Positions 1-6,779 of a stretch of DNA of 8,504 nt are shown here, piece after piece; within the stretch, counting starts at the first letter, position 1; each line of letters begins with the position of its first letter. This DNA comes from Synergistaceae bacterium (GTDB lineage: Bacteria; Synergistota; Synergistia; Synergistales; Synergistaceae). The notes under the pieces are model-generated. The model had not been told where the DNA came from. It saw only the letters and a program-made list of their open reading frames with translations, and did no database searches. Where the stretch lies: NCBI GenBank assembly GCA_012513245.1, contig JAAZCN010000154.1, forward strand, positions 1 through 8,504. The letters are read 5' to 3'. The position numbers and the translations under genes were made by a program.

Positions 1-1
1 A

Positions 2-1372
2 ACATATCCTGCAGTTATAAAACAGTACAAAGAGGGACTTCCCCCCGAACTAAAAGTCCAGGGGCCTCCTCCGGGATATACAGACCACCTTTTTAAATTC
101 AGGATGACGATAAGAAAAAATGGAAGCACATGGCCGGGAGAGTACCCATTCAGTCCTGCCGTCCATAATGCATACCGAGCCATACCTGATCCATCAAATA
201 ACAGCGGCATTATCGACGGGGGCAGGCCTGAAACATGGCCAAGGATCACAAAAACTGCAATAAACTGGGCAAATGACTATCCGGGACAGAATGGAAACAT
301 TCCGGGCCTTTCAGTAGAGTTCCTTGAAAGCCCAAGCTTCAGGGCACTTGCAACGAGAGAGGCAATGCTGAAAACCCTCGCATTCCTTTACTACATGCAG
401 ACAGAGCTTGGCATGTCCGACTGGTCTGTTGACAACAGACAGGGTTATGGAGGCTGGCACAGCACTGACTGGGCGGACTGGGCGGAACTACCGGAAAAAT
501 ATAGCCCGATCCTCTCTCTCTTCCCTCCTTTCCCTTATGTCAGGGAGAGCAGGAGGCTGGTTGGCATCCAGACCATGACGATAGATGACATCCTGAGGGA
601 TGAAAGGCTGGGTAGGACGCTCACTTCAAAACCACACAGCCTGGCCCTGGGTGAATATCCCATTGATATACACGGCAAAAGCGACAATGTTTTTCTTGAA
701 ACAGATTTGGGAGAGACGAAAGAAAAGATCCCGAACGACTGGAACGGGGACGGCGGGCTTTTTCAGATACCCTTTGGGGTCTTTATCCCGGAGAAGCTCG
801 ACGGGCTTCTGGCTGCTGAGAAAAACATCTCAGTTTCAAGGGTAGTAAACGGCTCAACAAGGCTACAGCCGGTTACGATGCTGACAGGACAGGCTGCAGG
901 AGCTATCGCAGCAGTATCGGTCATCCGGAAAGTACAGCCCCGGGAGCTGCGTCCGCTTCATGTACAGGTAGAGCTTTGGAGATCGAAGAGCAGACTCTCT
1001 CTCTTTGATTTTGAGGATGCGCCCAATTACTCCGCATCCTGGGCAGGGGTTGAAGCAGCAATGCTTTACGGGTACATGGACCCTCTTACGGAGAAATTTT
1101 TCGGTGTCTACGACGAAATGCACTGGGTAGAGGTAAGGGACGCCCTTAGGAGGGCTATGGGGATAGAGAAATTCCCGGATAGAGACCTTCAGGCGTTGGT
1201 AACGATGAACGAATTTTCAGCCTGGCTCGAGGAACTTTTCAAAAAGGATATTAAAACATACAGAGGGATAACAGATGGTTTAGCCGGTGACAAGGTGCTT
1301 AAAAAAGGAAAACTTGCAAGCACTGTTATGGCTCTTTTAAAGGCAGCGCCCGACAACAAAGATAAAAAATAA
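2..1372 (+). CDS. FAD-dependent oxidoreductase (FAD_oxidored family), 5'-truncated, with SLH-like C-terminal extension
   Basis: The frame is open to the window edge, so the ATG at 104 is an internal methionine, not a start; 456 residues are visible. Motifs seen are typical of the FAD_oxidored family (PF12831-like): RESRRLVG (542-565), an IPFGVFIPEKLDGLL stretch matching the usual 'IPYRSLVPKGVDNLL' pattern, and the FAD-contacting GQAAGAIAAV (from 887). The N-terminal Rossmann GxGxxG should lie upstream, outside the window. After the FAD domain, from about 1001, the protein reads LFDFEDAP, then SWAGVEAAMLYGYM and more, which resembles a degenerate S-layer-homology module; similar tails occur in some family members. 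By family knowledge it is a flavoprotein oxidoreductase; its substrate cannot be read from the sequence. Location is unknown because the N-terminus is missing. The unknown exported protein follows 75 bases later and may be co-transcribed. Family call is confident; the C-terminal module is tentative. Confidence 0.85.
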   Translation, partial: TYPAVIKQYKEGLPPELKVQGPPPGYTDHLFKFRMTIRKNGSTWPGEYPFSPAVHNAYRAIPDPSNNSGIIDGGRPETWPRITKTAINWANDYPGQNGNIPGLSVEFLESPSFRALATREAMLKTLAFLYYMQTELGMSDWSVDNRQGYGGWHSTDWADWAELPEKYSPILSLFPPFPYVRESRRLVGIQTMTIDDILRDERLGRTLTSKPHSLALGEYPIDIHGKSDNVFLETDLGETKEKIPNDWNGDGGLFQIPFGVFIPEKLDGLLAAEKNISVSRVVNGSTRLQPVTMLTGQAAGAIAAVSVIRKVQPRELRPLHVQVELWRSKSRLSLFDFEDAPNYSASWAGVEAAMLYGYMDPLTEKFFGVYDEMHWVEVRDALRRAMGIEKFPDRDLQALVTMNEFSAWLEELFKKDIKTYRGITDGLAGDKVLKKGKLASTVMALLKAAPDNKDKK

Positions 1373-1447
1373 TTAAGCAGCCACAGGGGGATTTTTTCAG
1401 ACGGTCTTTTCTGTATGGGAAGATAGCTCGATGGTGGGGGTGGCAGG

Positions 1448-2923
1448 ATGAAAAAAAACTTAAAAATCACCACGGTGTCTCTTTGCCTCCTGGCATGCGT
1501 CTTTGCTTTGAGAGCAGAGGCTGTTACCATCTCAATCTTAGCTCCTTCCGCAGATGAACTGGTGCTTGAAGCAGGGAGAGATTTTTACGTTATAGGCAGG
1601 CTGGAACGTGAAGGAGTAAGCTCTAAGAATATGCCTTTTGATATCAGGGTAGAAGTCGCAGAGACAGGCCTCGTTCGGGACGGAAAGATGTTCCCGGTCC
1701 GGACTGTAAGCAGCCACGTTGACTATTCTTCCGGAGTAACGCCTGAAAGAGATATCTACTATAGATACGAAGGAAAGGCTCCCTGGGTAGACATAAGCCG
1801 GGAAGAGCTCTGCCGATTCCCTCCCCCGGACCTCGTATACAGACACGGAGACCCGGATAGTTTCTATGACCCCTCGCTGAAAGCCGTTGTGACTGAGGAC
1901 CGTTTTGCAGTCCTTATACAGGGAGGTGTCACCAAAGATTTTGACACTGCTTATAGCTACCCTGAAGAACTTGGCTGGAAGCTCTACCGAATAATCGTGA
2001 CCGCTGTTGCAGGAGATAAAATCATTGCCCGCTCAGAGACAGATGTTATGTTCGGAACGGTCCAGGAGAAGGTCCTCGCAAGGTTTTCACCTGACGAGCA
2101 CATGAGCGCTGTCATCTCTTTCGCCGAAGAAAACGGTTTTCGCATATACAGGGATCTTTTTCCCGGTTACTGGCCATGCCCTGATGGGTCAGTGTATGAG
2201 ATCCCGCGCAGATGGAGGGCAAACGATGCCCTCGAGTATGTCGGGGGGAAAGTGCATGCGGTAATTTACAACATAAGAGAGAAAAAGTGCGCTACTCAGG
2301 AGGTCGAGATAGGACGTATGGCATTCGAGGGTTGGCTCGATTCTGAAGATGTCACCTACTACCATTATGACATAGGCGAACCTTCTCTAAAATATAGTAC
2401 TTGGTACGGAACGGACATTAAGAGAGGAAAAATAATCATCTTCAAAAACGGGAAAAGGATCGCGCTTACAAGAGCAGAGACAGGACGGGAGAATAAGGAC
2501 TATTATCCGGAAACTACGATAGATAAAGCAGACTGGAACGTTTATGATTCCGTATCTGTAGACAGAGGAAGGCCACTTATATTATGCGGGGCCGTTACTC
2601 CTATACAGCCAAGGCTATCTGAAGTGATACCTAATGATGACGGTACATTTGAGGTGGGCAACCGCATAAGCAGGATAAGGTATAAATTCGTGGATATGAT
2701 AGCCGGGCTCCTTTATGAGACCGAAAAGGAAGCCTCCCTTGAGAGACGTTACAAAAACCCTGATGGAGAATGGTCTCTTGGATCAATATATGAATTCCGA
2801 CATTTTTTAGATCTCCCCGAGATCCTACATGGGAGGATCGTAACTGTTTACGTGGATACATGCGACAAAAATGGTGATCAAGTCGAAGATACTTCAGAAG
2901 CATTTTATCTACGTGTCAGATAG
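1448..2923 (+). CDS. Exported protein of unknown function, beta-rich
   Basis: This 491-residue protein starts with a clear Sec signal peptide: MKKNLK, a hydrophobic core (residues 7-21), then a type I cleavage site AEA|V after residue 25. LLAC at 14-17 only loosely resembles a lipobox and is followed by more hydrophobic core, so cleavage by signal peptidase I is favoured. The mature part shows no transmembrane segment and is rich in aromatic residues, short beta-prone runs and charged turns. The segment after the signal (SILAPSADELVLEAGRDF) looks like the first strands of an Ig-like fold, and the C-terminus (GRIVTVYVDTCDKNGD, then AFYLRVR) also looks like closing strands of a beta-sandwich. 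Five cysteines remain in the mature chain, an odd number. No catalytic motif was recognised and I do not assign a function. The likely location is the periplasm or cell surface. It follows the FAD oxidoreductase on the same strand, which suggests a shared transcript. The ribosome site before the ATG is weak (GGGGGTGGCAGG region). Confidence 0.85.
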   Translation: MKKNLKITTVSLCLLACVFALRAEAVTISILAPSADELVLEAGRDFYVIGRLEREGVSSKNMPFDIRVEVAETGLVRDGKMFPVRTVSSHVDYSSGVTPERDIYYRYEGKAPWVDISREELCRFPPPDLVYRHGDPDSFYDPSLKAVVTEDRFAVLIQGGVTKDFDTAYSYPEELGWKLYRIIVTAVAGDKIIARSETDVMFGTVQEKVLARFSPDEHMSAVISFAEENGFRIYRDLFPGYWPCPDGSVYEIPRRWRANDALEYVGGKVHAVIYNIREKKCATQEVEIGRMAFEGWLDSEDVTYYHYDIGEPSLKYSTWYGTDIKRGKIIIFKNGKRIALTRAETGRENKDYYPETTIDKADWNVYDSVSVDRGRPLILCGAVTPIQPRLSEVIPNDDGTFEVGNRISRIRYKFVDMIAGLLYETEKEASLERRYKNPDGEWSLGSIYEFRHFLDLPEILHGRIVTVYVDTCDKNGDQVEDTSEAFYLRVR

Positions 2924-2936
2924 TCCAAAAGCTGAT

Positions 2937-2964
2937 TTGCCCTCCGTACCTCTTGATGTATAAT
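2937..2964 (+). promoter_or_regulatory. Candidate sigma70 promoter for the MATE gene
   Basis: TTGCCC (2937-2942), a 16-base spacer, then a perfect TATAAT (2959-2964). It lies just downstream of the stop of the exported-protein gene. Transcription would begin near 2971, so the ATG at 2963 sits inside the -10 box and cannot be the start on this transcript; this supports the ATG at 3038. It is a sequence match only, with no experimental support. Confidence 0.5.
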
Positions 2965-2971
2965 GTCCCGA

Positions 2972-2988
2972 CGCGGCTCTGCTCCGCG
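2972..2988 (+). other. Small GC-rich hairpin at the predicted 5' end of the MATE mRNA
   Basis: CGCGG (2972-2976) can pair with CCGCG (2984-2988) around a 7-base loop. It falls right at the predicted transcription start of the promoter at 2937-2964, about 50 bases before the preferred ATG. It lacks a following T run, so it is not an intrinsic terminator. It could stabilise the 5' end or be chance. Confidence 0.3.
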
Positions 2989-3037
2989 AAAGGATGGATC
3001 TGAAATAACTTCACTTGTAAAGATCAAAAATAAACAA

Positions 3038-4384
3038 ATGCTTATAGATGAGGAGAAGATACCAAAGCTCCTGATCCATTTTGCTTTTCCGGCGATGGTC
3101 GGTATGGTCGCCGGCGCGATATACAACATAGTTGACCGCATTTTCGTTGGAAGATTCGTTGGAATAGACGGACTGGCAGCGATCACACTCTCTTTTCCGG
3201 TAATGCTGCTCATGTTCTCCTTCTCTCTCCTTATAGGAATAGGCGGATCATCAAGGGTCGCGATATTGAGGGGTGCTAAAAAACAGCGCGCCGCCGAACA
3301 GGCTCTTGCCCATACGCTGACGCTTCTCGCTGTTGTCGGCTTTGCAGGGATGGGCCTCAGCGTATTCGGCGTAGATTTTCTGCTCAGGCTATCCGGCGCG
3401 AGCGAAGAAATATTGCCTATTGCGAGAAATTATTTGAGGATAATCCTGATTGGTGGTCCTCTGGCACTTATGGGTCACGGGATCAACTCCCTCATCAGGG
3501 CCTGTGGAAGTCCGCGCTACGCAATGGGAACACAGATACTTGGAGCTTTTTCCAACATCCTGCTTGATGCCCTGTTTATAGCAAAAATGGGTATGGGGGT
3601 AGAGGGAGCCGCTTTGGGGACAGTCCTGGCGCAGGGAGCAGCAACGATTTGCGGGTTGATGTTCTTTTATTCGGGAGCAAGCCCCCTGAGGATAAGACTT
3701 CATTTCCTTGTCAGGTTGAGGATGAAAGTAATCAAAAAAATATGCGTCGTAGGAAGCTCTCCTTTTATAACAGAGCTATCCTTCGTCTTTTATATGACAT
3801 TGATGAATAACATGGTAAGAAAATATGGAGGGGATGTTGGCCTCTCGGCAATGGGAGTCTTCCTGAGCCTCGACTCGATCCTCTTTCTTCCCGCACTGGC
3901 GATAGGCGAGGCTGTACAGCCGGTGATAGGATACAACTACGGCGCCGGAAAACCCGACAGGGTAATAATGGCGATAAAATATGCGATCAAAATGGTGACA
4001 TGTTTCTACGTTTTGAGCTTCGTGATCGCGGAGATCTTCACCGAAAAGATGATCCTGCTCTTCAATGATAGTCCGGAGCTCCTGGCTATAGGTGTTCCGG
4101 GCATGAGGATCGCCTACGTTGGGATAATCTTCATGGGAGTAACTATCATAACCAACTCCGCACTGCTGGGGCTTGGAAAGGCAAGAGAAGCCATAACGCT
4201 CTCCATATTCCGCCACGCAGTATTCCTTTTCCTGCCTCTTGTCATTCTGCCGCGATATTTTGGTCTGATGGGGATATGGATGTCTTTCCCGGTAGGCGAT
4301 ATTTTTGGCTGTCTTGTCGCTGTTTTCTTTTTAAAGAGGCTTTTCAAGTGGCTTAGGGGCACTTCAGCTCTCTTTACCAACTGA
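3038..4384 (+). CDS. MATE-family multidrug/cation efflux transporter (MepA-like)
   Basis: An inner-membrane antiporter of the MATE family, which exports cationic drugs or metabolites in exchange for Na+ or H+. With the ATG at 3038 it has 448 residues, the usual family length, and about 12 hydrophobic segments in two homologous halves. Recognisable elements are the N-terminal FPAMVGMVAGAIYNIVDRIFVG (split around D33), the GSPRYAMGTQILGAFSNILLD stretch (157-176), VEGAALGT (188-195) and, in the second half, QPVIGYNYGAGKPDRV (294-309), which is typical of the DinF/MepA-type branch. An ATG at 2963 in the same frame would add 25 charged residues (MSRRGSAPRK and so on), but it overlaps the TATAAT box and has no ribosome site; the extra residues are unlike a MATE N-terminus. 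The ribosome site before 3038 is also poor. Its 3' end overlaps the convergent PhoU gene by 21 bp. The substrate cannot be inferred. Confidence 0.9.
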   Translation: MLIDEEKIPKLLIHFAFPAMVGMVAGAIYNIVDRIFVGRFVGIDGLAAITLSFPVMLLMFSFSLLIGIGGSSRVAILRGAKKQRAAEQALAHTLTLLAVVGFAGMGLSVFGVDFLLRLSGASEEILPIARNYLRIILIGGPLALMGHGINSLIRACGSPRYAMGTQILGAFSNILLDALFIAKMGMGVEGAALGTVLAQGAATICGLMFFYSGASPLRIRLHFLVRLRMKVIKKICVVGSSPFITELSFVFYMTLMNNMVRKYGGDVGLSAMGVFLSLDSILFLPALAIGEAVQPVIGYNYGAGKPDRVIMAIKYAIKMVTCFYVLSFVIAEIFTEKMILLFNDSPELLAIGVPGMRIAYVGIIFMGVTIITNSALLGLGKAREAITLSIFRHAVFLFLPLVILPRYFGLMGIWMSFPVGDIFGCLVAVFFLKRLFKWLRGTSALFTN

Positions 4385-5116
4385 GTTTATTTTTTCCTGC
4401 GCCCTTTTCAGTGTAAGGGGCGATATCCCGGTAGCGATGAATGATACCCTCTCTGCGAGGTTTAGCACATGGTCAGATATACGAGAAAGATGCCTTAATA
4501 TAAGGATCACCATACAAAAAAGTCTCAGCTTTTCACTATCACAGCCACTTTCAGAACCAATGAGCTCTTCAATATTTGAAACTGCACTTTTCCTGATCCC
4601 TTTGACCCTCTTTCTGTGTTCTCTGGCAGAACAGATCACCGTCTCATCATCCCCGGCGAAAGCTTCCATCACTTCCTTGATCATCCTGATGTTTTCATTA
4701 GCCATTCTCTCCACAAATGGAATTAATTCTTCCGGAAAATGGAGGCCTTTTGGAAGATCTAGGACACTCATTGCTATATTCACCGACTGGTCTCCTATCC
4801 TTTCAAGATCGACGATTATTTTCATGACAGCGTAGACAAAGCGGAGGTCCTCCCGTACAGGCTGTCTCATCGCTATAGAATAGAGACATTCCTGATCTAT
4901 CTGCTCTTCCTTTTCGTCTATCAAATCGTCTTCTTCGATCACCTGTTTTGCCCTTTCTAAATCCAATTTACTGAGCGAAAGAACGGCTTTTTCGATAGAA
5001 CTAATGGCACTTTGTGCCATTTCGTGGACGAAGCCCGTCAATCTGGCCTTATCGGAGGAGTAAAGATAACTTTGAACACTCTTTTCATTACGTTTTTCAC
5101 TATATTGTGCTGCCAT
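4364..5116 (-). CDS. phoU: PhoU-family phosphate signalling regulator
   Basis: A cytoplasmic all-helical protein of 250 residues, near the usual PhoU length, built of two three-helix repeats. Repeat 1 carries the acidic metal-binding patterns EEDDLIDEKEEQID (61-74) and VDLERIGDQSVNIA (102-115). Repeat 2 has LSRISDHVLNLAERV (210-224), where the usual ERIGD reads SRISD, and its partner helix (SAREHRKRVKGIRKSAV, 163-179) lacks the expected acidic residues. PhoU proteins restrain phosphate uptake and the PhoR kinase; here no Pst ABC transporter is present, so the likely partner is the adjacent Na/Pi-type transporter. The start at 5116 is chosen because AAAGGG lies 9 bases upstream and the start sits one base after the transporter stop (TAAAATG), implying translational coupling. 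In-frame ATGs at 5125 and further up to 5197 lie inside the transporter gene; the frame remains open there but lacks a spaced ribosome site. The 3' end overlaps the MATE gene. Confidence 0.88.
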   Translation of the reverse strand: MAAQYSEKRNEKSVQSYLYSSDKARLTGFVHEMAQSAISSIEKAVLSLSKLDLERAKQVIEEDDLIDEKEEQIDQECLYSIAMRQPVREDLRFVYAVMKIIVDLERIGDQSVNIAMSVLDLPKGLHFPEELIPFVERMANENIRMIKEVMEAFAGDDETVICSAREHRKRVKGIRKSAVSNIEELIGSESGCDSEKLRLFCMVILILRHLSRISDHVLNLAERVSFIATGISPLTLKRAQEKINSVGKES

Positions 5117-5117
5117 T

Positions 5118-6755
5118 TTAATCATCCCTTTCAAAGAGGACTTCTTGACATGGATCTTCTTCTTCATACAGTTTAAATAATTCTTCATCTTCCGCAAGTA
5201 TCTTCGACATACCGAGGAATCCCTGCATCAGCGAAATCATCCTGATAGTTTTAGGAATATCTCTTCCATAAAAATAACTGCCGGTTATCTCGTCCCTTAT
5301 TTTCCGGCAGACCTCATTATATTCTCTCTCCAGCCGTCTGGTCTGTTCGATCAGCCCTTTTTCTCCTATAACAAAGGCCCTGAAGCTGGTACGCAATATC
5401 TTTCTTGACAGCCTGGACCATTCATTCCAGGTCTCCTTCCTGGTTCTTTCCAAGAGTGTCGCATGGGTGGCTTCGTCTGAAAGGATCTCGCTGATCTCAC
5501 CACAAAGTGTTTTCGACATTGAGCGAAGTATCGACATCGTCCTGCTTATAGAAGCAAATTTTTCCTGCAGTTTCTGATCCTCTCCCGGTACGTGTATCCT
5601 GTAGGAATATTCCTGGCATGCCTTGCTCAGCGCTTCTATCGCAGCCGGTAATTTTTCGAAAAGAACTTTTTCTCTGTGAGAAGGTATCATGAGCATCTGC
5701 AGATAAGCTTCAATGTAATTTGAAAGCCTGGCCATCTCCCTTGAGAGGAGCAGTACCGCCACAGAGGGCACAGAGAGCAGTTCTTCCTCAATATACATCG
5801 GCTGGTCCAATGCACCTGAGGCCTTAACCAAACGTACAGAGAGATCGCTCACTAAAGATGAAAAGGGTAAAAATATTATTATGTTGAACAATGCGATCAT
5901 TATCTGACCGTATACAAGCTCCTGTACAACATTGAGGCCGGCATCAGACATCATTCTGTGGGCAAACGGCATCAAAAAGACAAAAGCAATTGAGCCAAAA
6001 ATGTAGTAAATAGAGGAACAAAACCCCATCCTTCTGGCGCTCAGTCTTCCTCCGAAACTGGATATTACCGCAATCAGAGATGATCCCAGATGAGCCCCAA
6101 GGGCCACCGGCAAGGCAGAGACAGCAGGAAGCGCATTAGAAGCAGCCAGTGCTATTCCAAGCCCAATTATTGCCGACCTGCTCTGAAAGATCACAGCAAA
6201 GACAAATGCTGCCGTTCCCATTAGGAGAGGGATCGATGACCAGGTTATGGCGATCTCCCTTGCCCTTCCGTCCTGAAAAAGTGACCCGGCTCCCATCCTT
6301 AAAAACATCATCCCCAGAAAAATTATTGTGATGCACCTCATAACTCCGGCAATGAGGCGTATTTTCCTGTTATTCAGCTTACCGAGAAAAAAGGCTCCGG
6401 CAAAGAGGATCGGTGCATAATCGAAAATATTGAAACTGAGAAGGATCGAGACAAGGGTCCCCCCGAAGCTGGCCCCCATGACCATCAACAATGAATCTGC
6501 AAGCGAAAGTATTCCGGCATCTACGAAACCGATCCCGAAAGAAATAGCGATAGCACTGCTTTGTGCCACCGCAGCAAGCAGAGCTCCAAGGAAGAAAGAA
6601 CGGCTCCTGTTTCCTGCAAGCCTGCCTATCCCTTCCCTTAAGCTTCCGCTGATATTTTGCCTGAAGAAACGGGCGCTCTCCTGAGCGCCGTAAAGGAAAA
6701 GCGCGAGACCTCCTGTTATGCTCACAATACTATTTATCAATTCCGTCTCCCGCAC
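5118..6755 (-). CDS. Na/Pi cotransporter-family membrane protein with cytoplasmic PhoU-like helical domain
   Basis: About 545 residues, the common size for bacterial NptA/YjbB-type proteins. The membrane part (residues 1 to about 310) holds two Na_Pi_cotrans-type repeats: repeat 1 with GGLALFLYG (15-23), AVAQSSAIA (62-70) and GASFGGT (94-100); repeat 2 with FQSRSAI (190-196) and GAHLGSS (220-226). The family norms are QSSS(A/S) and GANIGTT, so all four are altered. Residues about 330-545 form a charged helical domain resembling PhoU. By family knowledge it moves phosphate with Na+ across the inner membrane, often outward; altered motifs leave the substrate open. The start is uncertain: GTG at 6755 has GGGAGG directly against it, while an in-frame TTG at 6740 has GGGAG with a 6-base spacer and would give 540 residues. 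It sits 24 bases after the Ppx/GppA gene and one base before phoU, indicating one operon. Confidence 0.87.
   Translation of the reverse strand: MRETELINSIVSITGGLALFLYGAQESARFFRQNISGSLREGIGRLAGNRSRSFFLGALLAAVAQSSAIAISFGIGFVDAGILSLADSLLMVMGASFGGTLVSILLSFNIFDYAPILFAGAFFLGKLNNRKIRLIAGVMRCITIIFLGMMFLRMGAGSLFQDGRAREIAITWSSIPLLMGTAAFVFAVIFQSRSAIIGLGIALAASNALPAVSALPVALGAHLGSSLIAVISSFGGRLSARRMGFCSSIYYIFGSIAFVFLMPFAHRMMSDAGLNVVQELVYGQIMIALFNIIIFLPFSSLVSDLSVRLVKASGALDQPMYIEEELLSVPSVAVLLLSREMARLSNYIEAYLQMLMIPSHREKVLFEKLPAAIEALSKACQEYSYRIHVPGEDQKLQEKFASISRTMSILRSMSKTLCGEISEILSDEATHATLLERTRKETWNEWSRLSRKILRTSFRAFVIGEKGLIEQTRRLEREYNEVCRKIRDEITGSYFYGRDIPKTIRMISLMQGFLGMSKILAEDEELFKLYEEEDPCQEVLFERDD
5126..5131 (-). 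promoter_or_regulatory. Ribosome binding site of phoU, inside the transporter gene
   Basis: On the minus strand AAAGGG lies within the last codons of the upstream transporter gene, 9 bases before the ATG at 5116. It abuts the alternative ATG at 5125 with no spacing, so it selects the 5116 start. Confidence 0.55.
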
Positions 6756-6779
6756 CTCCCATCATGTGGACCGGGTTAT

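Noticed and set aside
1373..1447. Gap between the FAD oxidoreductase and the exported-protein gene searched for promoter or terminator
   Set aside because: Only weak and very short pairings such as CAGA/TCTG and no convincing -10 or -35 boxes were seen.
1487..1498. Possible lipobox LLAC in the exported protein
   Set aside because: It is followed by further hydrophobic residues and a good AEA|V type I cleavage site, so lipidation is less likely than ordinary cleavage.
1189..1530. Minus-strand open frame of 113 codons spanning the gap before the exported-protein gene
   Set aside because: It is antisense to two supported genes and to the signal peptide region, with no family resemblance.
2972..2988. 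GC-rich hairpin considered as a terminator for the exported-protein gene
   Set aside because: The stem is only 5 bp and no T run follows it.
3776..4216. Minus-strand open frame of 146 codons inside the MATE gene
   Set aside because: It is antisense to conserved MATE membrane segments, its translation is low-complexity and matches no family, and no ribosome site was seen.
4437..4835. Plus-strand open frame of 132 codons opposite phoU
   Set aside because: Serine/leucine-rich translation typical of antisense to helical coding sequence; phoU motifs on the other strand are clear.
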